A DNA stretch of 36,145 nucleotides from Leuconostoc inhae KCTC 3774 (GCA_000166735.2 AEMJ01000005.1:1-36145); one strand, 5' to 3'. Positions 1-9,725 are shown, counted from the first letter of the stretch. Notes: generated by a model not told the origin, from the sequence alone. Made by a program: numbers and translations.

Positions 1-35
1 CTTATGACTACTTATTTTTGGAGATGTGACTGATT

Positions 36-1373
36 ATGCGAGATTTAACTCAAGGTTCACCAGCTAAGCAAATTTTGTTTTTCACTATACCATTGGTTAT
101 TGGGAATCTTTTTCAACAACTTTACAATTTTTCTGATACTGTTATTGTTGGACAAACATTAGGCGTTAAATCTTTGGCAGCCGTTGGTGCCACCGGATCT
201 ATTATGTTTTTGATTTTAGGATTTGTGCAAGGATTTACGGCTGGTTTATCCATTATTACTGCACAACGTTATGGTGCTCGTGATATTGCGGGTGTGCGTA
301 AAAGTATGGCTTCAACATTGATTGTTTCAGCATTAACAACCGTTATTGTCACGATTTTGAGTTTACTCGCTGTCTATCCATTATTAAAAATCATGCAAAC
401 ACCTGCAGAAATTTTTAATCAAGCATTTATTTTTATCGCCATTATCTTAGGCGGTATTTTTGCTACAATGGGTTACAATGTTACGGCGAATTCACTGCGT
501 GCGATTGGTGATTCACGCTCACCGTTAGTTTATCTTATTGTTGGCATGATCATTAACATTATACTTGAACTATGGTTTATTATCGGTTTGAACTACGGCG
601 TTGCCGGTGCCGCTCTGGCAACAGTTATTGCACAGCTTGTATCAACAATATTAAGCTTTTGGCATATTTATCGTTTTTCTCCTTTATTGCAAGTTCATCG
701 TTCTGATTTCAAATGGGATCCGGTAGATATTAGAATCCATTTACGTGCTGGATTACCAATGGGTTTCCAAAGCTCGATAATCGCTATTGGCGCACTTGTA
801 CTACAGGGAGCTCTTAACACATTAGGAACAGATGCAGTGGCCGCAACGACGGCTGCCCAACGTATTGATCAAGTCGCTACGTTACCGTTAATGTCATTTG
901 GTATTACAATGGCAACTTTTGCTGCCCAAAATTACGGTGCTAAACAATATGAACGTATTCTTATTGGGGTGAAGCAGGCGTTATTCATGAGTATGGGGTT
1001 TGGCCTATTCATGGGAATTTTAGAAATTTCCTTTGGTGATTTTGCGGTCATGCTGTTTGTAGGCGCAGATCAGCAACGTGTACTTGAGTTGGCGCAACAA
1101 TATTTCTGGGCCAATGGTGCTTTTTATTATATTCTATCAGCACTATTTATTATTCGATATGTCTTGCAAGGGTTAAATGATTCCAAAACACCAACTTTTG
1201 CAGGCATTGCAGAATTGATGATGCGAACTGTGGCAGCCATTACATTGGTCGGGCCCTTTGGCTTTTTTGGGGCCAGCTTAGCTAATGTACTGGCTTGGAT
1301 TGGATCACTAATTGTGATGATTCCGGCTTATAGAAAAATTACTAAGAAACTTCGTGAACAGCAAAAAATATAA
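36..1373 (+). CDS. MATE family multidrug/sodium antiporter
   Basis: A 445-residue integral membrane protein of the MATE (multi-antimicrobial extrusion) family, which exports cationic drugs or metabolites in exchange for Na+ or H+. The sequence opens with the family signature 'PLVIGNLFQQLYNFSDTVIV' and repeats similar hydrophobic blocks in two halves (residues about 1-220 and 230-445), as expected for twelve transmembrane helices. Length matches the family (about 440-460). The ATG at 36 is preceded by a GGAG ribosome site near 20-23. The frame is intact and ends in a basic tail. The upstream neighbour lies outside the window. The substrate cannot be told from sequence. Confidence 0.93.
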   Translation: MRDLTQGSPAKQILFFTIPLVIGNLFQQLYNFSDTVIVGQTLGVKSLAAVGATGSIMFLILGFVQGFTAGLSIITAQRYGARDIAGVRKSMASTLIVSALTTVIVTILSLLAVYPLLKIMQTPAEIFNQAFIFIAIILGGIFATMGYNVTANSLRAIGDSRSPLVYLIVGMIINIILELWFIIGLNYGVAGAALATVIAQLVSTILSFWHIYRFSPLLQVHRSDFKWDPVDIRIHLRAGLPMGFQSSIIAIGALVLQGALNTLGTDAVAATTAAQRIDQVATLPLMSFGITMATFAAQNYGAKQYERILIGVKQALFMSMGFGLFMGILEISFGDFAVMLFVGADQQRVLELAQQYFWANGAFYYILSALFIIRYVLQGLNDSKTPTFAGIAELMMRTVAAITLVGPFGFFGASLANVLAWIGSLIVMIPAYRKITKKLREQQKI

Positions 1374-1456
1374 ATGAACAATATTAATGATGTGCTCGTT
1401 AAGTCTTGAATAGAAAATTAAGCTGAGGTATTGTCTCAGTGGTAGTACAGGCATGT

Positions 1457-1546
1457 GATGATAAATTAGAAGACATAAGCTGTGGATTTTTATGGTTGAT
1501 TTTGACAATGACCATTAAAGTTTCTGCAGCTTTTTTTGTGCGCAAA
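1457..1546 (+). repeat. Dispersed intergenic hairpin element, copy 1
   Basis: First of four related copies seen in this window. It shares with copy 2 the flank AGAAGA(C/T)ATAAGCTG, the 17 bases GACAATGACCATTAAAG and a T run (1531-1537) after a CTGCAG arm. The 5' arm (CTGTGGATTTTTATGGT) is degenerate relative to copy 2, so the stem is weaker. It lies in the roughly 300-base space after the MATE gene, where it could end transcription. The rest of that space holds only the promoter of the next gene. Confidence 0.75.
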
Positions 1547-1648
1547 ATTTGGTTAAAATAAGCATTCTACCATTTGGTGTAACGCTTGCTACTTAAAATT
1601 GTTGTGATGATTGTAAAAGATAATCTAGTATGTTTTAATAAAAAATTA

Positions 1649-1677
1649 TTGACATATAAATAATAATAGTTTATATT
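1649..1677 (+). promoter_or_regulatory. Promoter with embedded inverted repeat, SRPBCC-marR operon
   Basis: A perfect -35 TTGACA (1649-1654), 17-base spacer and -10 TATATT (1672-1677). An inverted repeat ATATAAA (1654-1660) / TTTATAT (1670-1676) fills the spacer. This is the usual place for a MarR operator, and a MarR gene is second in the operon, so autoregulation is a reasonable inference. Confidence 0.7.
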
Positions 1678-1709
1678 ATATGTATACTTATAAAAAGGAA
1701 AAAGAGAAT

Positions 1710-2144
1710 ATGAAATATAGTTTTGAGCAGAAAACAAGCGCTTCAATTACAGATGTATGGTCGTTATACGAAAACGTCAACAAATGGTTTACTTGGGAAA
1801 ATGATTTAGAGAAAATTTCCTTAGAAGGATTATTTGAAACTAATACTAAGGGTAGTATGACCTTGACGAACATGCCGCCTATGTCATTTGAACTTGTTAA
1901 AGTTATTCCCGAGGAAGTTTTTATTGATAAAACAACTATTCCAAATATGGGAGATATTAATTTTATTCATGAGTTGATAGAAACTCATCATAAAGAAACA
2001 GTCATTAGACATTCTGTTGAATTTGTGCCTTTAAACAGAGAACCAAAAGCTAATGATTTGCAATTCATTTCTAAGATATTTGAAAACGTTCCAGCAAGCG
2101 TTTTTTCACTTATTGAGGTTGCTACTAATGATTCAAAAATTTAA
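1710..2144 (+). CDS. SRPBCC (START-like) family protein
   Basis: About 144 residues with the fold signature of SRPBCC/polyketide-cyclase-like proteins: an N-terminal 'FEQKTSASITDVWSLYENV' followed by 'WFTWENDLEKISLEG', a helix-grip pattern that makes a ligand-binding cavity. The enzymatic or binding role is unknown. I start it at ATG 1710 rather than 1680 because the AAAGGAAAAAGAGA stretch just upstream serves as ribosome site and the earlier ATG lies at the predicted transcription start. Its 3' end overlaps the following MarR gene by 17 bases, so the two are co-translated and probably functionally linked. The protein could bind the MarR effector or act on it (inference). Confidence 0.75.
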   Translation: MKYSFEQKTSASITDVWSLYENVNKWFTWENDLEKISLEGLFETNTKGSMTLTNMPPMSFELVKVIPEEVFIDKTTIPNMGDINFIHELIETHHKETVIRHSVEFVPLNREPKANDLQFISKIFENVPASVFSLIEVATNDSKI

Positions 2145-2587
2145 TTCAGAATTTAAAGATAACGCGGCTAATTCGTTAGGGTTTTCTTTTATTAAAGTTT
2201 ATAACGCATGGCACACATTAATTAAAACTAAATTACGCCAGTATGATTTAACACATCCTCAATTTATTGTATTATCAACATTAGCTTATTTGACACAGCA
2301 GAATGATGAAGTTAATCAAGTCAACATTTCAAAGCATTCTGATATTGATGTTATGACTGTTTCGGTGATTATAAAAACCTGGAAAAATCAGGATTTGTTG
2401 TACGTGAAGTTTCAAAAAAGACACGAGATCAAAAATTATAAAATTGACGCAAAGTGGTTCAGACATTATTAATGAGACGTTACCAGTAGTGGAAAAAGTA
2501 GATCAGAAATTCTTTTCTGTTCTAAAGGATGATAAAAACAAGTTCAATGAGTTGCTTCAATTATTAATATTAGCTGATCGGACATAA
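2128..2587 (+). CDS. MarR family transcriptional regulator (two frame breaks)
   Basis: Read as one gene across two breaks it gives about 152 residues, the usual MarR length. The winged-helix core is visible: 'LTHPQFIVLSTLAYLTQ', then the recognition region 'NISKHSDIDVMTVSVIIKNL' and the wing 'SGFVVREVSKKDTRSK'. The C-terminal part ('LPVVEKVDQKFFSVLKDD') is the dimerisation helix. Breaks are at the 5-A run 2373-2377 and the 6-A run 2414-2419; one added A at each restores the family sequence to the stop at 2585-2587. As literally read, translation stops at 2472 with a nonsense tail. It overlaps the SRPBCC gene and probably represses their shared promoter. Confidence 0.82.
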
Positions 2588-2771
2588 AGTTAATATAATA
2601 TTGCAGGTTGCTGAAAGACTTGTTTTGGCAATTGCTTGTACAGTCAGCTTAAGTACACTGTGATGAGTTGCTAACACATTACCATTTATAGTAAGATACG
2701 ATTCAATTGTAATCAATTGTTGAAGAATAAAGGTTGAAAAATCGAACAGTTGAAGCAATGCTTTCAATGCA

Positions 2772-2874
2772 TGACATGATAAAATAGAAGATATAAGCTG
2801 CAGATTCTTTATGGTTAGTTTTAGACAATGACCATTAAAGAATCTGCAGTTTTTTATGCAAAGTGTTCGATTTA
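2772..2874 (+). repeat. Dispersed intergenic hairpin element, copy 2 (best-formed)
   Basis: The clearest copy. Arm CTGCAGATTCTTTATGGT (2798-2815) pairs with ACCATTAAAGAATCTGCAG (2831-2849) with a single bulge, around a 15-base loop TAGTTTTAGACAATG, followed by a T6 tract (2850-2855). In form it is a strong intrinsic terminator. It sits in the 500-base space between the MarR gene and the Mga-like gene. The loop and both flanks, not just the stem, recur in the other copies. An upstream CTGAAAGAC (2611-2619) also occurs in the same order ahead of copy 3, so the full element may start there. Confidence 0.85.
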
Positions 2875-3002
2875 AATTTATAATCTAACCATAAACAGTA
2901 CGGTTGTTAATTATTTTAAAAATTAAATCTAATGTCGAGTAGATTTATTTTTTGATTTTTGATTTTTTAAAAATTACAAAAAATAAAGATCAGCGATTAT
3001 AG

Positions 3003-3008
3003 TATAAT
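3003..3008 (+). promoter_or_regulatory. Candidate -10 box upstream of the Mga-like gene
   Basis: A perfect TATAAT stands 86 bases before the Mga-like start. No good -35 box lies 16-18 bases upstream, which would fit an activator-dependent promoter. The 120 bases before it are unusually AT-rich runs (A and T tracts at 2947-2990). Support rests on the -10 box alone. Confidence 0.4.
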
Positions 3009-3093
3009 TAGAAAGAATGAAGTAAATGACAGTATATTGCATGATAAACAACATGGCAATCTATAAAAATATTTAAAATATGCAAGGAGCGTT

Positions 3094-4479
3094 ATGAATT
3101 CGTTAGTGTCATTCATTAATAAAAATGATTTGTTGAAAATTGAGTTAATGAACTATGTCTTAGAAACTGATCAAAAATTTTATGAGACCAAAACTTTAGA
3201 ACAAGAGTTTGCTGTTTCTAATTATATGTTGCGTGAAATCTTAGATTCCTTGAATATAGATTTGCATAACATTTTAGATTCAGATTGGTTATTACTACAA
3301 AAAGGATTGGTTTATCCTAGATATCGTGTGACGAGATATCATTTATATAAAATGTCACAGTATTATTTTAATCTTTCGGCTTTGAAACCACTTCTTGAGA
3401 CGAGGGTTTTAACAGGTTCTTTGCCAACTTATACAACGATTCAATACGATTATGGATGGAGTCCGTCATACTTCTTTTCACAGAAAAAAATACTAAATGG
3501 CCTTGTGAATGATAATGATTCTTTTGAATTTATTCAAGCTGGCTATGTTATCTATAATTATTTTGATGAGAAACCAATGTTTTCTGATCGTATCAAAGTA
3601 ATCGGCCAAGAAATGCTAAAGTTTCTATTGGAAAATCATTTCATTAATGATTTGAATCAGCGGCAAAAAATGTTACTTATCAACTTCTGTGTATCTGAAA
3701 TGTTGTATAATAATCAGGCACTTTTTGAAAATAGAGAAGTTGCAATTCATACTGTTGTATCGCTACCAATAATTATTACCTCTTTTATAGGCAATGATTC
3801 GGATAAAATTTTGTCAGTATTGCTAGAAATGTTAGATATTTTTGACTTTTTATTAGAAAATAAAAATTATAAGTATTCACAATATGTAAGTGATAAAATT
3901 ATACTTTTGCAAAATGATATCACGCCAGCCTTAGAAAATTTTTTCTCTAAATCAACGAAGAATGAAATAGCACAGTTGAGTTATAAAATTTCAGTTTATA
4001 GTTTACGTTTTGGATTTAAAAATCAATGGTTTGTAACAAATGAAGGGGAAGTCAATCTAAATTATTTTCGTGATATCTATCCATCAATTTTTAAATTAAT
4101 AACCTACCTTATTGATATTATTAACATACAAGAAACGATAGTCAATAATTATCAGCGTGAATTATTTTGTTTCAATCTTATAGGTATCATGTTTAGAAAC
4201 ATTACGAATACAAGCATTGATAGGGTGAATATTAGTGTTAATTTTTCAGCAACACCAATTACTAATGATATGATGATTGCAATGCTTAAAAGTCATATTA
4301 ATCATGCGAGTGTCGATTTCGCATGTACAGATAAAATTGCTGATATTTATTTATCTGATATGATTGACGATGATGTACTTGGAGAACAAGTAATCTGGAA
4401 AAAGCCACCTACATTAAGTGATTGGACGGCATTGGGTGAGCTAATTGTGAAAATCAAAAAAATGAAAAGTGTAAAATGA
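3094..4479 (+). CDS. Mga/AtxA-like transcriptional regulator
   Basis: 461 residues, intact. The first 60 residues form a winged-helix like that of Mga ('ETKTLEQEFAVSNYMLREIL' is the helix-turn-helix). The long, mostly helical remainder has no enzyme motif and fits the PRD-like body of Mga/AtxA stand-alone virulence regulators, which in related bacteria control surface proteins; a C-terminal EIIB-like part may be present (residues about 375-455). Start ATG 3094 follows AAGGAGCG, a good ribosome site. Its TGA overlaps the ATG of the next gene (4476-4479), so regulator and lectin-like surface protein are translationally coupled. It probably activates the surface/exopolysaccharide region downstream (inference from position and family). 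Assignment is by overall pattern and is less secure than the enzyme calls. Confidence 0.7.
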   Translation: MNSLVSFINKNDLLKIELMNYVLETDQKFYETKTLEQEFAVSNYMLREILDSLNIDLHNILDSDWLLLQKGLVYPRYRVTRYHLYKMSQYYFNLSALKPLLETRVLTGSLPTYTTIQYDYGWSPSYFFSQKKILNGLVNDNDSFEFIQAGYVIYNYFDEKPMFSDRIKVIGQEMLKFLLENHFINDLNQRQKMLLINFCVSEMLYNNQALFENREVAIHTVVSLPIIITSFIGNDSDKILSVLLEMLDIFDFLLENKNYKYSQYVSDKIILLQNDITPALENFFSKSTKNEIAQLSYKISVYSLRFGFKNQWFVTNEGEVNLNYFRDIYPSIFKLITYLIDIINIQETIVNNYQRELFCFNLIGIMFRNITNTSIDRVNISVNFSATPITNDMMIAMLKSHINHASVDFACTDKIADIYLSDMIDDDVLGEQVIWKKPPTLSDWTALGELIVKIKKMKSVK

Positions 4480-6099
4480 AAAACAAACAAGTTAGAATCA
4501 GGCCTTTGTTTTATATGGCCACAGTATCTGTTATGTTGCTATCATTTAGTTCGATAACATCAAACTATAAGGTCAGTGCTAAAACTATTACGCTGTCGCA
4601 ATTACTCAATCAAAACAGTTTAGCTAGTCAACTTATCTTAAATGGTTCATCTTCAGTAAATGATAGTTTGATAACACTGACATCAGATAATACTGAGCAA
4701 TCAGGAACAGCTTATATTAAAACACCGATTAATTTTTCAAATGATGTTTCTTTAAATTTGAGCGTCAACATTGGCAATAAATCGCAACAACATGATGGTG
4801 GGGATGGTATGGCTGTTAGCTTCGTTCCTGCTGATCAAATAAAAAAGGTCAATCAAAAAAATGGGGGAAGTTTAGGATTAGGTGGTATCTCGCATATCTT
4901 TGGGTTTAAAATTGATACCTATTTTAATCGTTTTCCTGAGGAAGGCTCTTTTGAAGCAGATCCTCCTCAGTTTGGCCATAGGCAAGGGGATGGCCAAAGT
5001 TTTGGCGCGTTCTTTGATTCCAAAAATGAAGGTGTTATTCACACAATAACGGATGAAGCACAACAAATTGATGAGAAATTTAACAACCAGTTTAAATCGC
5101 TCATTGTTTCATATAATAGTCAGTCTAGCTCATTTACAGTTACTTATGATAATCAAGTTTGGCATTATAAAAATATGCAAAAATTTCAAAGCCCTATGTA
5201 CTTGGTATTTTCAGCAGCAACGGGTAGAAATCATAATGTTCAGCAGATTATGATTGACGATACAAATTACAAACCTTTCACATCATCTGTTACAGTAAAC
5301 TATCTTGATAACAGGAAAAATAATTTACTGCCGTCTACCAAATTTACTGGTAATATTGGTGAAACCTATAAAATAAACGAAGAAAAAATTCCAGGGTATA
5401 TTCTGTCTAACCAATCACAAAATAGTTCAGGTATATTTAACGAAACAGATTCAGAGATTAATTTTTATTATCAACCAATGCAACACCATGTTATTGTTAA
5501 TTTTCGGTATAATGATAGAACATTGCGCAAAGAGGTGTTTTCTGGAAATACAGGTGAGACAATTAATTATGCCACAATGCCTGTGCTAGAAGTTTTAAAA
5601 AATATCAAGTGACACGTAATGAATGGCCGGGCACGTTTACAATTCCTAGAACGGATCAGCAAAATTTTTATTTTAATATTGAATTATCCAAAAAAATGAA
5701 CAAATTGATACTAATGAAGCATCAAACAAAACATCAAACAAAACACCAAATCAGGCAATGGACCAGCATAATGAGAATCAAGAGCCACAAGATCAAACCG
5801 TTGTTCTCCCCGAAAAAGAAAATATAATACCAGAAATAGTTGCAGCTAATGATGATCAGAACGATTCGCCCCGAAAACAACAATTAACGTTTTATAAATT
5901 TGAATTAAACAATTCTGTTAATATCATTTCTCATCCAAAAAAAGATAAATCAATGTATATGACAACACTGGATCAAGGCATGGCGATTGAAAAGAAATTA
6001 AGCCGACAAGCACAACCTAGTCCTTTTAACTATAAAATTAGTAGTTTTACAAAGGTCTTAGCAGTTTTAGCTACAACAACCACTTTTTCTGATAGATAA
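4476..6099 (+). CDS. Secreted lectin-like protein with MucBP domains (two frame breaks)
   Basis: Across two breaks this reads as about 541 residues. A signal peptide (residues 1-36, hydrophobic core 'FYMATVSVMLLSF', cleavage near 'VSAKT') leads into a bacterial L-type lectin-like domain (about 45-265: 'HDGGDGMAVSFVPAD', 'GGSLGLGG', 'FGFKIDTYFN'). Two MucBP-type repeats follow (about 270-332 'VTVNYLDN...FYYQP', and 337-408), then a Thr/Asn/Gln-rich linker with 'SNKTSNKTPNQ'. Breaks are at the 6-A run 5597-5602 and the 7-A run 5690-5696; one A added to each restores the repeat and linker. No LPxTG, WxL or LysM anchor is visible. The end is 'KVLAVLATTTTFSDR', a short hydrophobic stretch. It is coupled to the Mga-like gene and followed by a terminator overlapping its stop. 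Lectin assignment is by motif; the ligand is unknown. Confidence 0.72.
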
Positions 6100-6124
6100 A
6101 AGCTTAATTTATTAAGCTTTTTTG
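6098..6124 (+). terminator. Intrinsic terminator after the lectin-like gene
   Basis: Stem AAAAGCTTAAT (6098-6108) / ATTAAGCTTTT (6111-6121) followed by further T. It begins inside the stop codon of the lectin-like gene and separates it from the exopolysaccharide operon. A TATAAT at 6173-6178 beyond it could be the -10 of that operon's own promoter, but no clear -35 is seen. Confidence 0.75.
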
Positions 6125-6235
6125 TTTTGAATTTTTTGAAAATTTGGAGAAAAATAATGGTAATCGTCACTATATAATTAAATTATTAATTTATCATATT
6201 ACTTTTGTGAAAACTTTTATTAGGGGCATACTTAT

Positions 6236-7265
6236 ATGGGAAACCGTGTTTATCAAATAGATGTATTAAAGGTTATGGCTATTTTTTTGTTATTTCAGTG
6301 CATTTTCTACTCAATACAGGATTTTATGACATTGACATGCAATCATTTTCTGCCAGTTTAGGAATTGTCTTGCGGTTGGTTTTTATAACATCAGTACCAT
6401 TATTCATTATTGCAACAGGATTTTTAATGGGAACCAAGAAACTTAGCGATCAATACATTGCAAAAATTTTTAGAGTAATCATACTTTATGTCTTAGTATC
6501 AATGATCGATTGGCTTATGCAAACGATTATATTTCAAAATGATATTTCTATGCAGGATGCGCTACTGGGATTACTTGATTTTTCAACAGATAGTTATTCT
6601 TGGTATGTTGAAATGTATATTGGTCTATATCTCCTCATACCGTTGTTAAATGCAGCTTGGAACTATGATTTAAGTAAGCAGTATCATATATATATTATTA
6701 TGGTTTCAACGATTTTATTTTTTTTGCCATCGTTATTTAATGGGTTAGGTAAAATACTACCTGATTGGTGGACTAATGCTTATCCGATTGGGTACTATTA
6801 CGTTGGGCTTTACTTTAAAACTTACCTAGAACAAATCAAAAAAATCAATACTAAGCGGTTATTAATATGGTCTGTTTCAATTTTTAGTATGATTTCATTT
6901 TTATCTTTGATAGACAATTATGGTCGGATTTTTTCTTGGACTGATGCAAATGATTATATGGGTTACCAGCCATTTCTAGTCGCTATTCTGATTTCACTAC
7001 TGATTTTAAAAATAGGCCAGCCTAAAAAACAACTAAGTTTCATAATTTACTTATTTTACTATCTAATATGACTTTAACTATTTATTTATTTTCAGATTTA
7101 ACTGACAGTCTCATCTATCATTATTTTAATCACTTGGTACCTAATATTGCCTCGCGCTTTGTGTGGGCTCCAGTTGTTGTTTTATTATCATTTACACTTG
7201 CGAGTTTGTTAGCTTATGTTTTGGAAAAAATAATGTCACTTATTTATCAACGGAGGAGAGCGTAA
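6236..7265 (+). CDS. Membrane acyltransferase, IcaC/Acyltransferase_3 type (two frame breaks)
   Basis: About 343 residues with roughly ten membrane helices, in the Acyltransferase_3 family, whose IcaC/OafA members O-acylate exopolysaccharides. With the first break repaired the N-terminus reads 'MGNRVYQIDVLKVMAIFFVI' then 'SVHFLLNTGF', the family's conserved R-x-x-x-x-D...H start. Later 'SWYVEMYIGLYLLIPLLN' and 'YYYVGLYFKTYL' match the IcaC pattern. Breaks: a T lost in the 7-T run 6282-6288, and a second loss around 7040-7061, most simply one T in 7054-7057. The stop lies one base before the glycosyltransferase ATG. It probably O-acylates (for example O-succinylates) the polymer made by its neighbours. 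Confidence 0.8.
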
Positions 7266-7266
7266 A

Positions 7267-8484
7267 ATGATGACCTATATTTCCGAATTGGTGCAAGATT
7301 TTACAACTTACTATCCGATATTTATGTCATTGATATGGATTATCGGTTCTTGGCTTTCTTCGTTTCATTTCAATCATGAAAAATTCAACGAACCAAACAC
7401 TAATGAAAAAGTGACAATTTTAATGTCAATATTTAATGAAGAAAATAATATAGTTGAAACATTGTCATCTTTTACACAATTAACATATGCTAATTGTGAT
7501 GTTGTCATAGTTGACGATAAGAGTACCGATAATTCAGTTAACTTGGTCAAAAATTGGTTAAATAAACATGAAAGTACACCAGTACGGCTAATTGAATTAT
7601 CTAAAAACCTTGGGAAAGCAGCAGCATTAAATCAAGCGATTAAACAAATAAATTCGCCATATATATTAGTAACAGATGCTGATGCAATATTAGCACATGA
7701 CGTGATTGAAAATTTGCTTAAACAGATGACTGATGAAACAGTTGCTGCAGTGACTGGAAAGCCTGTTGTTAGAAATAGAACAACTTTGCTGGCAAAGCTT
7801 CAAACTCTGGAATATGTTGGAATTATTGATCGGATTAAACGCGCGCAAGATTTTTTATATGGTGGCATTATGACAGTGGCAGGGGTTGTTGTGCTCTATC
7901 GACGTGAGGCACTGATGTCAGTGGCAGGATTTGATAGCACAGCCATAACTGAAGATATTGACATTACTTGGCGTTTACGTAAGAAGAATTGGCGAATTCG
8001 CTATACACCGCATGCTTTAGTTTATATACTGGCACCAGAAACAATCCACGGTTATATTAAACAACGTGTTCGCTGGTCAGTTGGTGGCATCGAGGTACTA
8101 TTGAAGAATTTGAAGTGGACATTCAAAGGCACTAATAAACGGCAAAAGCTATTATTGGTTGACGTATGTTTAAGCCATATTTGGTCATGGACAGTCGTTA
8201 TTACCTCTATTCAGTATTTAGTAGTCACGATTGATACGCAAACATTTTCATTACCAGGTGTTGTAATAATGATATATATTCTTTTGTTCTTTAGCATGAT
8301 GTTACAAGGTATTGTACAAGATCATGGGCAATCACAAGTAGGCGTGCAAGAATTATTCGTCATACCGTTTTATAGTACATTCTATTGGATTACGGTATTA
8401 ATAACAGCCATTATATCACAATTAAATGTTGCTTTTTTTCATAAGCAGAGAGGATCTTGGAGCAGTCCAGATCGTGGGAGGTAA
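7267..8484 (+). CDS. pgaC: Poly-N-acetylglucosamine synthase-like glycosyltransferase (GT2)
   Basis: 405 residues, intact. It has one N-terminal membrane helix (about 14-32), a cytoplasmic GT2 domain (about 45-280) and three C-terminal helices (about 295-395), the IcaA/PgaC/HmsR layout. Processive beta-glycosyltransferase motifs are all present: 'VVIVDDKSTD', the metal-binding 'TDADA', the catalytic-base 'TEDIDITWR' and 'QRVRW'. Such enzymes polymerise UDP-GlcNAc to beta-1,6-GlcNAc and extrude it across the membrane. ATG 7267 follows a strong GGAGGAG. Followed four bases later by a PgaD-like gene. The sugar specificity is inferred from the neighbours (PgaD-like protein, deacetylase, IcaC-like acyltransferase). 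Confidence 0.9.
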   Translation: MMTYISELVQDFTTYYPIFMSLIWIIGSWLSSFHFNHEKFNEPNTNEKVTILMSIFNEENNIVETLSSFTQLTYANCDVVIVDDKSTDNSVNLVKNWLNKHESTPVRLIELSKNLGKAAALNQAIKQINSPYILVTDADAILAHDVIENLLKQMTDETVAAVTGKPVVRNRTTLLAKLQTLEYVGIIDRIKRAQDFLYGGIMTVAGVVVLYRREALMSVAGFDSTAITEDIDITWRLRKKNWRIRYTPHALVYILAPETIHGYIKQRVRWSVGGIEVLLKNLKWTFKGTNKRQKLLLVDVCLSHIWSWTVVITSIQYLVVTIDTQTFSLPGVVIMIYILLFFSMMLQGIVQDHGQSQVGVQELFVIPFYSTFYWITVLITAIISQLNVAFFHKQRGSWSSPDRGR

Positions 8485-8488
8485 ACTA

Positions 8489-8770
8489 ATGCCAAATATA
8501 ATTATTCGGCGAAGTAATAAAATAGGCAACACAATCACGTTTGTTATCACGCTACTTGCATGGTTATTCAATTTATTTATTATATTTTCAACGTTAGCCA
8601 TTAAAAGTCATGTTTATTCTGATAGATTTGTTGTATTAGAATTATTACTTGGTATGAACAGCGCAAGTGTGGACGAAGGTATTCATATTATAATGATTTG
8701 TTTAACCTTAATTATCATTCCCACACTATTTGGATTATTGTCAAAAAATGAGGCATCATGTTATGACTAA
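8489..8770 (+). CDS. PgaD/IcaD-like small membrane protein
   Basis: 93 residues with two hydrophobic helices (about 15-40 and 62-85) separated by a short charged loop. PgaD or IcaD partners of the GT2 synthase have just this size and topology and are needed for full polymerase activity. Sequence similarity in such short proteins is weak, so the call rests on position and architecture. GGGAGG precedes the ATG. Its stop overlaps the start of the deacetylase gene (8763-8770), so the two are translationally coupled. Confidence 0.68.
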   Translation: MPNIIIRRSNKIGNTITFVITLLAWLFNLFIIFSTLAIKSHVYSDRFVVLELLLGMNSASVDEGIHIIMICLTLIIIPTLFGLLSKNEASCYD

Positions 8771-9668
8771 CAAAAAGAGGCGTTTGGTTCTCTATATGAT
8801 TCTTACAATGGTAACTCTTTTGATTCTAATGTTTTTTTCTGGGATACAACAAGGAAAAGCACGACAAAAAGTAACACAAAAAGTAGATTATTCCTATTTA
8901 AATTTTGCTGAAAAGAACAGCAATGTTAAAGACGGCGTTATCGTACTAGCTTATCATCGTATATTGAAAAATAATGCTACCGTGAGCTTTGCGCAAAAAA
9001 TATCTAAAAATCCACAACTTCAAGAATATAATGTGTCTCAAGACGAATTTATCAGGCAGATGGATTGGTTAAAAAGAATCATATCAGTGTTTGGTCAATG
9101 TCACAATTTATTAAACATACTAAAAATAATACGATTCGTGGTAGACACGTTGTCATTACTTTTGATGATATTGATACAACGTTGCCAAGAAACGCTTCTC
9201 AAAAATTGGCCGAACTGAGTATACCTTTTACTTTTTTGTTATTACTGGTAAAGTTGGGCAAAATTTAGATGGGGAGCAATTGGCTTCTTGGTCAGAAATT
9301 ACGCAGTTAGCGATGAAATCAAATGTTACGGTAGGGCTACATACAAATGATTTACATTACCAAGTAGATAACCACCCTATTTTATCTAGTGGGAAATTAT
9401 CACAAAAAGCAATCATAAAAGACTACCAAAAATCAAAGCAAAAGCTAAAAAAGAATTGTCAATTGATCCAACAGTTTTTGCCTATCCATATGGTAGCTCT
9501 AGTAAATCGTTGACAGAATATATGTCATCGCATGGTATGGCGGCGATATTTCTTTTAGAACCTGGTATTGTGTCTAATAATATGCCAGACATTCTAAAAC
9601 ATGTCCCTAGATTTATCGTTACGAATTCAAATTTTACCGAACTACAAAAATGGCTCGAAGTCAAATAG
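8763..9668 (+). CDS. Poly-GlcNAc de-N-acetylase, PgaB/IcaB type (three frame breaks)
   Basis: About 302 residues when read through three breaks. An N-terminal membrane anchor or signal (residues 13-32) is followed by a polysaccharide deacetylase (NodB) domain. The opening 'GVIVLAYHRIL' is typical of the IcaB/PgaB clade. Metal and catalytic motifs are present: 'VVITFDDID' (motif 1, TFDD), 'HTNDLHY' (motif 2, H-x4-H, the SHTYDLH of PgaB) and 'VFAYPYG' (motif 3). Breaks: the 5-A run 9071-9075, the 6-T run 9232-9237 and the 6-A run 9447-9452, each cured by one added base, giving 'LKKNHISVW', 'FTFFVITGKVG' and 'KKELSIDPTVF'. The enzyme partly deacetylates the extruded polymer, giving it positive charge for surface retention. 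Confidence 0.87.
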
Positions 9669-9725
9669 TAACATGGCATAGAAATTCATTGAAATATAAA
9701 ATTCATCAATTGAAAGGAAAAATGA

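Noticed and set aside
2570-2767. 65-codon minus-strand ORF between the MarR and Mga-like genes
   Set aside because: Composition is not protein-like and it overlaps the upstream part of the hairpin element.
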